In this document: piece after piece, positions 36,176-48,876 of the stretch | Position numbering within the stretch: the stretch's first letter is position 1 | Layout: each line of letters starts with the position of its first letter | Origin: Ifrita kowaldi | Taxonomy: Eukaryota; Chordata; Aves; Passeriformes; Cinclosomatidae | Length of the DNA: 64,000 bases | Direction: 5' to 3' | Assembly: GCA_013398055.1 (NCBI GenBank) | Contig: VZRS01000323.1 | Location: 192,130-256,129, forward strand | Notes under the pieces: generated by a model | The model's input: only the letters and a program-made list of their open reading frames with translations | Told to the model about the DNA's origin: nothing | Database searches by the model: none | Program-made: the position numbers and the translations under genes

Positions 36176-36884
36176 CTAGGGAAAACAAGGAGCTTATCAG
36201 GAGAAGGTCACAAGAGCTGTGAAGATTTCTTTCACTTCTTTGGCTTCTCAAATAGCAAAGCCAATGAAACCTTCTCACCAATTAAATGCAAAGCTATAGA
36301 GGATGGCAAAATTTGGGGTTGATATCAAGGGTTTTGTGTATCCATTAGAAATGTTACCCCCAGTTAACTCAGGAATAAGGATCTAAGGACACTTTTCCTC
36401 CTTCCCACAGCCATGGCAGCCCCATGCAGCATCTGCACTTAACAAGGATGCTTTGGGAAAATTTTACTGTGTCAAGTTCTTCAGGTTGAGGTCGGAGCCT
36501 TTTGCATCTGACTTCCCCCTGAAGGGCTGGGACAATCCCACCTGTACACAAGGATAGGAAGTTTTGGGGAAGGAATCCCACGTGAGAGGATGTGCTTGGC
36601 AGCATTTCTGCAGGAAGGATGCTGAAGTGAACCCCCACTCTTTGGTCCTGTTCCCCCTTTTGCACACCCAGCGTGTCCTTTGCTAACTCTGCCCCATGTC
36701 TGTGAGCCCCTGCTGGCCCAGCCCTGGGGCAAACACTTCTCAGCATTGGCCTGAGCACGTTATGGGTTCATCTGATGTGGGTCCGAGGGCTCATGAATCA
36801 TTCTGTCCATGAGAAGGGCAGGAAAGCAACTGCTCCACTGCCAAGAGCTGCCCCAGAGCAAGCCCAGCCCCAGAGCTGCCCTAC
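36176..36884 (-). other. ARHGAP26: ARHGAP26 intron, 709 bp
   Basis: The shortest intron of the window, GTAGGG donor and CCCTAG acceptor. No repeat or other feature recognised. Confidence 0.8.
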
Positions 36885-36950
36885 CTCTTGTTTCCACAGC
36901 GTGGATGCACTTCTTGATGATGCTGAAGCCGATGCTGTCCAGCTGGGCAG
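36885..36950 (-). CDS. ARHGAP26: ARHGAP26 exon, start of RhoGAP domain
   Basis: The exon is 66 bp, with a TCCCCTGCAG acceptor and a GTAGGG donor. It encodes AQLDSIGFSIIKKCIHAVE followed by TR and the first base of a Gly codon. This is the N-terminal helix of the RhoGAP fold, where 'KKCIHAVETRGI' precedes the arginine-finger loop. The phase agrees on both sides (Thr completed at the start, Gly split at the end). The sequence matches GRAF1 rather than ARHGAP10, whose equivalent helix reads differently. The protein is a GTPase-activating protein for RhoA and Cdc42 acting at membranes in endocytosis and cytoskeletal control. Confidence 0.95.
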
Positions 36951-38105
36951 CTGCAGGGGAAGGGAGGAGAGCCGTGGTGAGCAGCTGGCAGGGCAGGGCC
37001 CTGCAGGGAGCACCAGGCTCCTCCTGAACCCCTGCCATCCCAGCAATGCTGCACCACTGCCCGGACGAGCAGGAGATAAAGGAGGGCAGAAAAACACAAG
37101 TCCAGCAGTTCGTACCAGCTGTAACCCGGGCAAGCACAGACACTGATCATCATTCCAACCTCCACATCCCTCTGAACCAGGCCCTCCACACCTGCCCTGG
37201 CCTCTGCCAGGCATCTACCTGTGCAGATGGCCAAAAATTAATTTAGGATCAAGATAAGATAATCCAAACTTGTCTGGAAAGTTGACAATGGGTTGCTTGG
37301 AAAGAAATGAAATCATGCATTTTGACACAACAAATCCTTGAAAATGGCACATGAGGCGCCTTGCTTGATGAGTCCCAGGGATATCCTGTAAATCCTGCAC
37401 CCAGCTAACCAAGCCATCCATGGGCTGGAGAGCAGCCAAACCAAACTGCTCTGTGATTCTATGAAAGTATGGAGGTAAAAGCATCACCTGAAGAGGAGAG
37501 ACCTGACAGCATATGGCAGTGGAAGAGCAACAGGGGCTGGGAGATGGGAATGAATTTGGGGTCAAATCTCTGTCCAAAGCACCTCCTGTGCCCCGTGGGA
37601 GGGGATCTGTCCCTGGGGAGCCTGTCAGGGTTGGCACCAGCCCCCTGCCCTGCCTGCACCCCCCAGGCAGCCACTCCTGCCCCCAGCAAGGCAAAGTCCA
37701 GCTGAACAACACTGTCTGGTGAGCCTCATGCTCAGCCTCACCCAGCACGGATCAAGTTCTTTGTTTGGTGCAAATTAGGATATCCCAAAGGCAGCTGCCT
37801 CTGCCCAAGAGTGAGAACTAAAACATGAGAGTTACTGGGATGTACAGCTCGATTCATGCGTGCCAATGCAGGTTTTCACTTCTAAGTTCAAGGAATTACT
37901 AATACAGGGATCCAAACACCTGCTGGAAGAATGCATCCCACAGACAGCTTTCCACCACTGCCTGGAAAACACTGCCCACAGACAGCTATTTGTGATGGAA
38001 AATTAGTTCCTCCCTACAGAAAGATTTGGAAAACCTTCCACAGGGCAGGAAGAAGGGTGGGCAAAGCCACGCACGGCTCCGGACCCCAGGGAATACCGTG
38101 ATGTG

Positions 38106-38172
38106 AGAGACACAGCTCTGAGAGAGACACAGCTCTGAGAGAGAGAGAGAGAGACAGCTCTGCTCTCTGCTC
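38106..38172. repeat. GA-rich simple repeat
   Basis: Two to three copies of GAGAGACACAGCTCT followed by a (GA)n run and CTCTG units. Confidence 0.85.
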
Positions 38173-38874
38173 TGTGCAGAGCAGGGCAGGAAGGGAGCAG
38201 AGCCCAGGGCTGGCAGTGCCCTCCCAGCCAGGCACGTGCAGCTTCCCTCCTCGGCATTGCCCTGCTCACGTCGCTCATTCCCACACGATCCAGGGCGGCT
38301 CCGTGAGCAGCTGCCAGCTCACGCTCCCATGGAGCAGCCCCTTCCTAATCCCTTGTTTTGAGTCCTCTGCTGGGAGTGGGTTTTGTCTGATGAATGGCAC
38401 AAGGACCCAAAACAGTGCAAAGTAAAACAGCTCTATTATATTTTTCTGGGCAAGCAGGCTGAAGTGCCGAGCCAACACAAGCACACGAGCTGCAGGATGC
38501 CTGTGCCACAGGACGTGAGGATAATCCAGAAGCTGCAGGGCCCTTTGCTGGGCACCCCCAGGGCTCCCAGCATGGATGCAGCATAAACCCAGCGTGCCAT
38601 CCACCAGCAGGGAACAGCTGCCATTCCCAGGCCACCGATAAACACAAGGGTACCTGAGAAGCTCAAAACCGTGGTGTGGAAACTCTCTTGCTCCAGCAAA
38701 CCCAGTTCAGCAGGTCTGATCAGCCCTGGCTTGGCACTGGTGTGACCCTGACCTGTGGGTATCCCTGTGTGGTGCTGCCAGTTTGGGTCACTACTTCAGG
38801 CTCTCTGCCATGCACTGGAGGTGCCAACCCACTCACAGACCAGCAGGTTTCCTTTAGTCCCTTGTGTGTTTGGA

Positions 38875-39006
38875 TCCCCAAGGCCAGGCTGGACAGGGCT
38901 TGGAGCAACCTGCAACAGTGGAAGGTGTCCCTGGCCCACAGCAGGGGTGGAACTGGATGATCTTTAAGGTCCTTTCCAGCCCAACCAATTCCCTGGTTCC
39001 ATAACC
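38875..39006 (+). mobile_element. CR1 3' end fragment
   Basis: Sense tail: AAGGCCAGGCTGGACAGGGC, GATGATCTTTAAGGTCC, ending CCCTGGTTCCATAACCC. Confidence 0.85.
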
Positions 39007-39405
39007 CTGCAGTGCCCACCACCCCAGAGCCAGGCAGGGCTGGGATCCCACCCCCCTGCAGCAACTGCAGGAGGAGGAAACCCAGCAGTGCCTCTGGATG
39101 GAAGTGACCTGGCATAATCCCCCTAAGTAGATGAATAAGCTCTTCCACTCATTGTCAAGCTCTGGATCAGGAAAGGTCGGGGATTTATTTGCAGTAGTTA
39201 TATCCAGAAATAATATCTGATTAAATATCCAAAGTGCCTTTATTTATCCTTAAATTTAACTTTTAATGAGCATTGTAAAAGCTTGATTTCCCCTCTCTCA
39301 GAGCATCTGCTCTTTATCTCAGTCCTTTACCAAACGATTTGGTTCAGCAACAGTCCAGATCAAAGGCGGCTCTGGATCTGCTGCTGTCCAGATCACAGGT
39401 CCACG

Positions 39406-39627
39406 GGATCATCCGGGTTTGAAAAGCCCCCTAAGGTCATCCAATCCAACCATTGCCCCAGCACTGCCAAGGCCACCACTGACCCATGTCCCCAAGAGCC
39501 ACATGTCTGTAAAACCCCTCCAGGGATGGGGACCCCACCCCTGCCCTGGGCAGCTGTGCCAGGGCTGGACAGCCCTTTCAGGGAAGACATTTTCCCTGAC
39601 TTCCAATCTAAACTGTCCTTGCCTGCC
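39406..39627 (-). mobile_element. CR1 LINE fragment
   Basis: GGGATCATCCGGGTTTGAAA, CAACCATTGCCCCAGCACTG, then the CAGCTGTGCCAGGGCTGGAC block. Related to the copy at 21653. Confidence 0.83.
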
Positions 39628-40327
39628 TTTCTGAGCACAAGTGAAAGAGCCTCCCTTGAGGCTCTCCCTCCTCAGGGAAGGGTGTGAGGCTCAGCTCCAG
39701 GCCACCACACGTGTCACAGGCTCTTCCTCCAGCAGCAGCACTCAGTGCCCAAGGAGATGCACTGCCCAGGCTGTAATCCACCCCAGAAGCATTTTACATC
39801 AGCAAAGGTGATTGATACACATCACCTGTACAGCAGCTGCTGCCCACACACACCCAGACTCATCTGACCTTTAAGTAGCATCACATTCCAAGTGCTACTG
39901 AATTGGTCTCACCCCGTTCTATTTTTGTCTGGCAGATTATTTCTATTTAATCCATTAATTCCTTTCCTTTACGCTGATGTGACATATCAGAGCACCGGGA
40001 AGGGGGCAGGAGGGCTGACTCAGCTCTGTCAGCCTGGCTGGCTCCAGCTGTGTGTCAGGGCAGTGCAAGGTCAGAGCAGCTCCTCTGCCTCCCCACCACA
40101 CATTTCTGTGCCATGAAACCATCACTGGTCTGAATTCTTTCAAAGACATTTTGGAAATCAGAGCCACAGAGGAGGGGTGAAATCATGAAGCAGAGACCAG
40201 AGGAATGAGCGTTCAAGTCTTACCAGAAATGAGTTTTCTGGGCTCTAACTATCAGTGAGTGCCAAGACTGGGAAAGGAAGGTTGAGGGTCAGATTAGGTT
40301 AGAGAAATGCAAGAAGTTTTATACAAT

Positions 40328-40518
40328 GAGGGTGGGCAGGCCCTGGCACAGGGTGCCCAGAGAAGCTGTGGCTGCCCCTGGATCTCTGGAAGTGTCCAAG
40401 GCCAGGCTGGATGGGGCTTGGAGCAGCCTGGGACAGTGGAAGGTGTCCCTGCCATGGCAGGGAGGGGAAGACAGGAGCTTTAAAGTTCTTCCAACCAAAA
40501 TATTCTGGGATTCCGTGA
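40328..40518 (+). mobile_element. CR1 3' end fragment
   Basis: Sense CR1: GAGGGTGGGCAGGCCCTGGC, AGCTGTGGCTGCCCCTGGAT, ending TATTCTGGGATTCCGTGA. Confidence 0.87.
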
Positions 40519-42315
40519 CTGTGATTGCTGGGAAGGGCCAGGGCACCCACACAAGGGCACAGCAGACAGGGCAGCCAAGGAACTCAAGGTCTGTGAAGAG
40601 CTTGTGCAAGACTGCTTTTGGTGGGGTCCTGAACTAATGGGGAACCACGTGGATGTGGAAGACAGAGAGAGAAATGGTGGGAGGGAAGGGAAAGGAGGAA
40701 TTTTGTGCTGTTCCATGCAATAGGCACGAATGGCCTGGAGGATTTGTTTCCACAGAGCAGGGCAAGTCCTTCTGGTTAGCAAACTAGAGCAGCTAAATTC
40801 CCCTGGCTCTCATGGTTCAGTGACACCACTCAGCCCCTCTGCTCGGCTTCCTCCCCCTCCACAGCAGATCAAGACAAATCACCCACAGGCCCACGGCCAT
40901 CTGGTCACACAGCAGGGCAGAAAACCCAGAAGCTCTGCAAAATTACAGTGTCCCAAAAGTGCCACCACAGCACTGCGAGGCACTTTCAGCCTCCATAAGT
41001 GCAGGCAGGAAGCAGAGGTATAGAGGCTCCCGGGGTCACGAATTGCATCCGGACCCACTCAATCACCACACTCATTTCAAGTCCTTATAGGAAGCTCCTG
41101 CATCAAGGGCTGCTGGCAGAAAGCCAGCTGCTGAATCAATTTTAGAGTGGCTGGTGAGGCAGGCAGAACTGTAAAACCAGGATTTAATGAGGCTGAAGCA
41201 GCCAGACCTCTGCCCACAGCAGTGGCAGCCCCAGCCCCAGCAGAGGGTTCTGAAGCACCTCCAGACAGGGGTCCCGACCCGCTCCCAGAACCAGGAAGGA
41301 CAGATGAGGACAACCAGTCTCATCTTAAAGAGAGACCATCAAAATGGTGTCTCGAGCCAAAGCAGCAGGTACAGAGCTGGCAGAGCCAGGGCTGTGTGCA
41401 GGGAACACGGAGCGGTGACAGCTCACGGCCGGGCAGGATGGAGCTGAGCCACTCCTGCTCTCTGCACCTCACAAACTGCTTTTGCCCCTCTGGGGAGAAG
41501 AGACAAGAGGAGCTGTTCTGGCAGAGTTCCCACCCCAGGGGCACTGGCCATGCTGCCCCTGCCAGCGTGAGGCACAGCACTGAGCTCTGCGAGGATCACC
41601 CGGGAGGGACAGAGCCAGGTGATACACGCAGGAAAAGATGGATGTGCAGGGATGACCAAAGGGAAGGAGAAAGCACAGGGAGGGAGCAGAGGGGGGGAAG
41701 AGACAGCTCTGTGCAAGGGCTGAAATGGATGTGAGGAACACTAGCTGCAAATTACACCAATTATTGAGAGAAAAGTGCTTCAGCTCCGGATGGAAATGCT
41801 GTGTCTGAGGCAGCATCAAAATGAACCAAGTACTGACCATCAGCCCAGGCTGGGCCCCACCTGACCAGTGGCTTTGAGGGAAGGAGGGAAGGGATCAGGG
41901 GCTGGAGCATTGCAATTATGGCAAATCCAACCTACTGGGAAATGGCTCAATTTAGGGTTTTAAAACACAGGACATAAGAGGCAGGACCAGGTGCAACTGC
42001 TGCTCTAGGAAGAAAAACAAGTGCTTTCTTGACTCAAGGCTTTGATTGCCTGAACTACAATAAAAACTGCTGTTTTATTTTTAAGGGCTCCTGTTGACAA
42101 TCTTGACACAGCAGGACCTCCTTACTCCTGTATTTCTGCTCCAATTCCCCTTTGGAAAGACACATTCACCCTGCACATTCTGGCTCAGAGAGGAGACCCT
42201 GTCACCCCCCCAGCCCTGTGGAGCCCAGCACAGCCCAGTGTCACCAGCCCTTCTGACCCCTCCCATGGCTCAGCCACCTCTCAGGGGTCAGGCTTGAGAA
42301 GAAATAAATACTCAC

Positions 42316-42352
42316 TGCCTTCGCTCTGGTTGTCCTTGTTCGAGTTGTACAC
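42316..42352 (-). CDS. ARHGAP26: ARHGAP26 short exon, PH-RhoGAP linker
   Basis: This exon is only 37 bp. It encodes VYNSNKDNQSEG plus one base of a Thr codon. The acceptor is TTTTCCAG and the donor GTGAGT. It enters in phase 0, as required after the exon at 56926, and its last base A joins CT of the exon ending at 36950 to give Thr, restoring the GRAF1 order SEG-TAQLDSIG. It forms the polar link between the PH domain and the first RhoGAP helix. It sits between introns of about 14.6 and 5.4 kb, so automated gene finders could easily miss it. Confidence 0.93.
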
Positions 42353-42627
42353 CTGGAAAACACAAGCAGAAAGCTTTATGAAGACCCTGGCTCCAGCTGG
42401 GCTGGCACTGCTGGCATGGCTGGTGTCACCCCAGCGTGTCTGCTGCCAGGACCTCCCCCAGCAGCCAGGTCCCCAAACACCACCGTGACCTTCTGCACAC
42501 AAATGTTGGGCTGCCCCAGCCCTGGAGTTGTGTTAAAATAATGACTAGGACAGCTCTTAAAATGAAAGAGTGCAAATGGGATGGACCAGGTCAAAAACCA
42601 GAAATTACAGAGGTTTCTAAATAAAAT

Positions 42628-42694
42628 GAAGGCGAGGTTGGACTAGATGACCTCTAAGGGTCCCTTCCAACCCAAACTATTCCATGATTCTCTG
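42628..42694 (+). mobile_element. CR1 3' end fragment
   Basis: GCGAGGTTGGACTAGATGAC to CTATTCCATGATTCTCTGA, a canonical CR1 3' terminus about 275 bp upstream (in gene orientation) of the short exon's acceptor. Confidence 0.87.
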
Positions 42695-43239
42695 ACTCCT
42701 CTCCTGAAAGACACACATAAAGGATATAAACTTAGAGCAAAGCAGGCAGTTCCCTCATGGGCATTGCAGGAACCTCTGGCAGGTGCAAGCCGGGCAGGGA
42801 GCAGGTACCACCCTCCTCAGGTACAGCCTGAGCAAACGAGTCAGGCAAAGAGCAGGAGAGGAAGAGAAATGTCATTAATTTAGAGAGCACAAGAAGTGCA
42901 GCAGGATGAGGCACTGAATGCATCCAGCACTGCTCACAGCAGAGCCGCCACCAGGACTCCATCCCAAGCCTCTCCAGCCTTCAAATATTGATGCTCCTCC
43001 TCCCACTCCGATCATCACCACAGCTTGGCTGCTGGAGATTAAAGTGACGTTTCCGTGGATACAATAACAGGGGTAAACACTGGCAGAAGGTTTTAACCAG
43101 GATGTGAGGGCAGTTTAAAAGCCCAGGATAATGCCACCAGCAGCTGTAAGGAGATCAGCCCTCTGACAGGTTGTATTTCTCCAGCTCAACAGAGTAAAAT
43201 GGTTTAAAATAATCCTCCAGTGCTCAGAGTCCCACCAGG

Positions 43240-43255
43240 AACACACACACACACA
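43240..43255. repeat. (AC)n microsatellite
   Basis: About seven AC units. Confidence 0.85.
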
Positions 43256-44398
43256 TCCCAGCGCTCCAGCAGCAGCCTGGATGTGGCCGAGTGGGCACTG
43301 TCCGCTGAGCAGGACAGATGGCTGGTGAAGCTGTTGGGAACAGGGCTGGGAGCCCCCTTCCAAGGGGAGCAGGGAGCTGCCTGCATCACATGCTGCCTCC
43401 CGAAATAGCCAGCGGGCAAGGCAAGCTTCCAAAGGCCATGTTGATAGCAACACTCAGGCAGCAACCGGGCGGGAGAGGCTCCGGGCTGCAGGCAGGGCTC
43501 TGCCTCCACGGGATCCCAATCCCTGACATTGACAGGGAGGGTCTGTGCTTCCCACGCAGTCCCTGCCGTGGGGATCTCCCCCAGGAGCTCCAGCAGAAGG
43601 ACGAGGCTGGGAAGCTGCCTGTGATGTTCTCAGAGGATCAGAGCCAGCGGCAGCCGGGCTCGGACGCTGCCGGCACAGCAGAGCTCGCTGTGCTGCTCAC
43701 CAGAGGTGCCCCAGCAACCCCCACGGCCAAAAACACCCCAGCAGGGCTGTGTGTCCCTGGGCACGTCACCAGCAGGGCACATAAACAGATTCCTTCCCTG
43801 GAGGTCACCCAAACACGGGCCATTCCTGCGCTCTCCTGTTCGGGCAGCAGCCGGAGCACGGCAGGACACCTTGGACCAGCTCCACCACTCAGGACACGCT
43901 CAGGGAAGCACAAATCTAATGGAGCAGCTCAAAACTGGGGTTTGGGCAGGGACTGACCCCTCCAAGGAGCACCTTCCCTCTCCCAGGACACCTGGCTACG
44001 TAACACAGGACCAAGCAGAGATGATTGTTTGCAGGAGACAATCCATCAGCCACATCTGGCGAGCGGGGGATGATTCAGCAGCAAAACCAGCTGCAGTCAG
44101 CAAGTGAGTTTTCCTCTAGGAACAGTGTTTATACCACGATAATAAAATGAGTGGAAAGAGGGAAGGAAAACGCCTGCGGGCTCCCCTGACAGCGCTGCTG
44201 CCCTGCAGCCCCACCATGGAGCCAGCCTTCCCTAAGGAAGTTCTTCCCTCCAAATTCGGTGCCTCTGCTGAGGGGACCGGGGGCTCAGCCTGTTACCCAA
44301 AGCCTGGGAGACACACGGCCCTTCCTTGGGATCACACACAGACTTCGTGCCCCAGCTCACCCCACACACACAGGGAACACCAGATGCAGCAAAGGATC

Positions 44399-44489
44399 AG
44401 GCTTGGAGCAACCCGGGATAGTGGGAAGGTGGAATGGGGGGTGGAATGACAGGAGCTTTAAGGTCCTTCCAACACAAACCATCCTGAGT
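44399..44489 (+). mobile_element. CR1 3' end fragment
   Basis: AGGCTTGGAGCAACCCGGGA to TTAAGGTCCTTCCAACAC and a decayed tail. Confidence 0.8.
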
Positions 44490-46677
44490 CCTGCTGCACA
44501 GCACAGCAGCTCCAGGGAGATCCTCTGCCTGCACATTTGCTCTTCCAGTTTGGATCCATGAAACAACAGAGGCTGTTAATCACCAGAGACTTCTCTTAAA
44601 ACAAGGGAAAAGGGCAGACAAGGAAACACAATATCCTTATGCCATTAACTGCAAAGCGTGCACACGAGAGGGAAGTTTCACACAGAGGTCAACAGCAACC
44701 ATAAAACATAGAGACACTGCCACCCTACACCCAACTAATCGAGGACAAATCTTTTATCCATCATCTCTGTTAATCCACTAACACCACTCTACACCAGCAG
44801 GGTTTTAACCAAGCCCCAAGTCTGCAATATCCCTTCCTTTTCCAAGAAATGTTTTTCCTATACTGCCACAAATCTTTTGGAGAGAGATTTTTCAGGGTAA
44901 GAGAAAGTTTCCAAGTTTGAGAAAAGGGCTGCTGTGTAAGAGGTCCAAGAGTGAGGCTCCTCCAGTGCCCCCAGGGTCACCCCTGCTCTGCTGGCAAACC
45001 CCTCAGGCTCCTGCCTTGGCAAAGGTCGCTCCTGCCTAGCTTGACCCTAGGGACGTTGATATTCCACTCTTTCCAAAACAGCTCTGATAACAGGCAGGCC
45101 TTAAAGCAGAAGGATGCATCTGAAGTCAGTCAGTTCCTGGACCAACCTCCCCCTGTGAAAGGGTGCAGAATTTTAAAGAGGTTCTTGCTATTCCCCACAC
45201 CACACACATGGCACCGAGCCCGGCACTGCAGCACCTCTGTCCCGGGAGAGCCGGGCTGGGAGCACCTTGGGAAAGCTCTTCTGAACCCTCTGCCAAACAA
45301 CTGCCAGGTGCTGGATTTGATTTTCCCCCCACCCTCACACGTCTTTGCACCATTCCCGTGCCCAGGCTGGCTGTGGCTGCCTCACACCAGACACAGCTCT
45401 GGGACAGGGGCTCCGACGCCTGTGCCAGGGGAACACGAAGGGACAGCGCGGTGACACCTCACAGGTGACAGCATCCAGCATCCAACACACAGCTCGTGGG
45501 AGCTCTGCTGAGGACAGAGCCTGGGCAGGAGCTCTGCAGACACACACATTGCCCAGCACCACGCCAGACAATAAAACACCATTAAATGAGTGTATTTTTA
45601 TGCCCACACGCCGTTTTTCCTGTTGTTAACACACTCTGGAGAAAACAGCCCTAAAACCCAGAGAGTTTCTGGTGAAATAAAAAAGCTTCTTTCACTTTCC
45701 AGTATTAGTCACTGACAAAGGGTGGGAAATCTGAGGGAAGAAACATTGCTGGGAGGTGAAGGGCCTGTGGCCCACGGACACGTGTGGGAACAGGCTGGGT
45801 TATAAAACTCCCAGAATTGGGACTGGTGACTAACATGGAGACAAATCCCTGCCCTGCAGCGCTGTGATGCTTCAGCATCTTGCTCTCACTAATTATTCCC
45901 ATTTGATTGTATCTCCAGAGCCAAAATATCCTTACCAGGCAGTTTCAGAAGTGATGGGTCTAGAAAAAATACATATTAACATAAGATAAAATTTACAGAC
46001 CTTGATGTCTTGTATTTAGTTTTCTGAACTCCTACTGTAGGTGGTCAAATATCCTGAACAAAACCAGATTGTATCTTTTTTTTAGCAGAAGCTACTGCTG
46101 CTTCATTCCTGCAGGATAATTGCTGTTTGGAAGCTTAAAGAAGGCCTTTACTACGAGCTATTATTGAAAAATTCCAAGACGCATCTGTAAGTAATCCAGA
46201 AAGATAAATTTCATAAGAGCAGTTACAACTCGTGACTACTTTGACACTTGCACTATGCTCAATTACGAACTTGATATTTAAGATAATTCATCAAAGAACC
46301 AGTTATTTCCTTTGGTGAGACATTTCACCAAATACATGCTATGTTTTGCAGAGGAAATGGTTTTATAGGGATGATTAAGAGGTCTGTGATGTTTGAGGGT
46401 GTGGTAGAGGAACCCACAGCCCAGGAGGCAGCTCCCCACTCCCCTGGAGCTGGAGGGATGAGCTGGGGTCACTCACTCACAGCCCAGTGTCTGCTCCTGG
46501 ATCCACATCCCCAGCCTCACATGGACCAAAGCCCGGGCAGAAGCAGCAATGCAGGTGCTGCACCTGCTCCTGCCCCCTCCAAATTCAGTCCTGCCATTGC
46601 CACACACCCCGACACCAGAGCTGTGGATCATGCAAACATCAGCTGTGGATTTTCCTAATCAGAAATCCTCTGAAAGA

Positions 46678-46864
46678 CACCATCTGGAGCCTAAAATACT
46701 CCTACAGCCACTGACAGCCGCCATCTGGAGCCTAAACACCTCTACATCCACTGATGGCCACCACTGAGAGCCTAAAACACTCCTACAGCCACCAAGAGTC
46801 ACCATACAGAGCCTGAAACACCCCTCAGACACCACCCAGAGCCTACAATAGTCCTACAGCCACT
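46678..46864. repeat. 41-bp degenerate tandem repeat
   Basis: About 4.6 imperfect copies of a unit of 40-41 bases with the core CACCATCTGGAGCCTAAAA and CTCCTACAGCCACT. One copy is shortened by about ten bases. No coding sense. Confidence 0.88.
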
Positions 46865-48840
46865 ATTCATCATCTGATGCCACTTTCTGCTTGTGCACAG
46901 ATAAATCAAGAAGAATTCAACCCATCTGTTTTCCAACCTGATCCTAAACAAACTGCACCCACGACATGCAAAGAGCAAATGGGTATGTGAGTGGTTTGGG
47001 ATGACACTGGACTGTGGGAAAAGAAAAGGAAGGAGCTGGGAGTTGGAAGGGGAAGTACAAAAAGATGATGTTGAGTAATTTCATTTCTATTTCCTCATTT
47101 CAGGGGTCACGCTGTTGCCCATGATGCTCATTAACCTCCAAAAGGCAAGGGCTGTGCTTCCCTGTGTGTGCCACAAACATGCACTTCCATGAACCCACAT
47201 CTCAGACAAAAATCAGATTTTCATTCAAAGTTTAAAATCCAAAATGGCCCAACCTAATCTGCACCCCTTGGAGGCTGCAGTGTTTAGCACAGTTCCCTAA
47301 ATCCTTCAAACTCCAACATGAGCATGAAATTCTGCTCAACAGCTAAAATCTAGAGGACAGGATTGTCCAGCTGCTCAGAGGGAAGAGGGATTCAAGGAAA
47401 GCGCTGGAGACCAAGAGGCCAGCAGCCCTGGTTTGCAGAGAGGAGGATCTCCATTGGAGAAGGATTTCAGCTCCATGACCTGGCGTGGAAGATTCCACCT
47501 CCCGCTCCTTTCGCTGGTGCCGGGACCTTCCCTTCAAGCCAGACTTTCCATGTGGACGGTCAGAATGGGCCAGTCCTGCCAGAATTCCCTGGTCTCCCTG
47601 GGGGAGCACGGTGTTTGCAAGGTCTGGAGCAATGGGAGGAAATGCTGCAGTGTTATGCAATTTCCTTCTGATTCATATTCAGAAATCCTCAAAACAGCCA
47701 GGAACGAGCCTTTCAACTTTCAGCTCAAAAGATGCCCCAGCCCACAGGGTATAAATAGATGTGATATCCCTCCAGAACTGGTAGCCCAAGTGGCTTCCCA
47801 GCCACGCTGGGACAGTCTGGGAAGCCACGGGCAGGAGGAGCCCAGACATTCCACATGGGTGTTTTGCAACCCTTTTATAAGGGACAATGGGCTGCAGACC
47901 AGTGTTCCAGCTGGAGTCCAGCCACCCCGACTGACTCAGCTGCTGCTGGGAGCCTGCAGCACCCCGAGCACCCCGGAGCTCACAGAGAGCCCTGCCCCAG
48001 CCTCACTCAGCCCGGCAGCAGGAAAGCTGGGAATCCTACACATCCCTTCTCCACGCCTTAACTGCCCTGCAACAGAAGGAACAAGCCTCTCCTCTCCATG
48101 TTTTCCTCACTGGACACCAGGGATGTGCCTGACCGTGTCCCCGCAGTCCCGAGTGTGTCCTGCAGGGCCCTCCATGGGCACAGGGATGCCCAGAGCGGGG
48201 CTGGAGCTCTGGCACCCAGGGATCCCTCAGGGGGGGCACAGGCCTGGGGCAGGGGGGGCACCCTGTATCCTGTCCCTGCAGCAACAGGGAAGGGGTCAGA
48301 GGAAGAATGGAAAGAAGGAAGAGGAGAGGAGGAATCACAGGCATGTGCCACACAAGCAGGACCCTCTGGACCTGCCCCTGAGCTCGGCACTGCGGAGCTG
48401 CTCCGCTGGGACACGGCCCCGGAGCAGGATCCCAGCAAAGCTCATGTACGAGAATCCTATTTCCTTGTTAAAAGCAGGACACCTGGCAACCTTGATGAAA
48501 TCAGCCCTTGTTTCTGGCTCTGCCTTATCAACCCTGTTCTATTTTTGTCCTAGAGCCAGGTTTTCATACTACAAGCAGGATTTTCAGAGCTAGACTACAC
48601 TGTTGTGGTTAGAAATAACCTTCCTTGCTCTGGGAGCCAGAAGGATTTAGATAGGAGTATGATCTCTCCCAGGCCACATCCCTGCAAACCTCCCTGCAGC
48701 AGGAGGGGAGGGAAAATTAGGCCTCGCTTCCCAAGTGGAGAACTTGGCAGGGCAGCAGAAACCCACTGTGAAATGCTGGTTTATGTCATGCAGACGAAGC
48801 TGTTCATTTGGAAGAGGGTGGCCAGGGACCCTGGCAGCTC

Positions 48841-48876
48841 CTTTCTTCCTTCCTTCCTTCCTTCCTTCCTTCCCTC
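48841..48876. repeat. (TTCC)n microsatellite
   Basis: About eight TTCC units followed by CTCCC. Confidence 0.92.

Larger units (their letters stand above)
36951..42315 (-). other. ARHGAP26: ARHGAP26 intron, 5.4 kb
   Basis: Contains three clear CR1 fragments (38875, 39406, 40328), a GA-rich simple repeat at 38106-38172, and a lone CR1-like tail with the octamer ATTCTATG near 37456. No further exon is required by the frame. Confidence 0.75.

Noticed and set aside
37444..37467. CR1-like tail with TGATTCTATGA
   Set aside because: The upstream bases do not resemble CR1, so the octamer may be chance.
47747..47757. TATAAATAG string as a promoter
   Set aside because: Isolated, with no CpG-rich context, start signal or conserved gene downstream.
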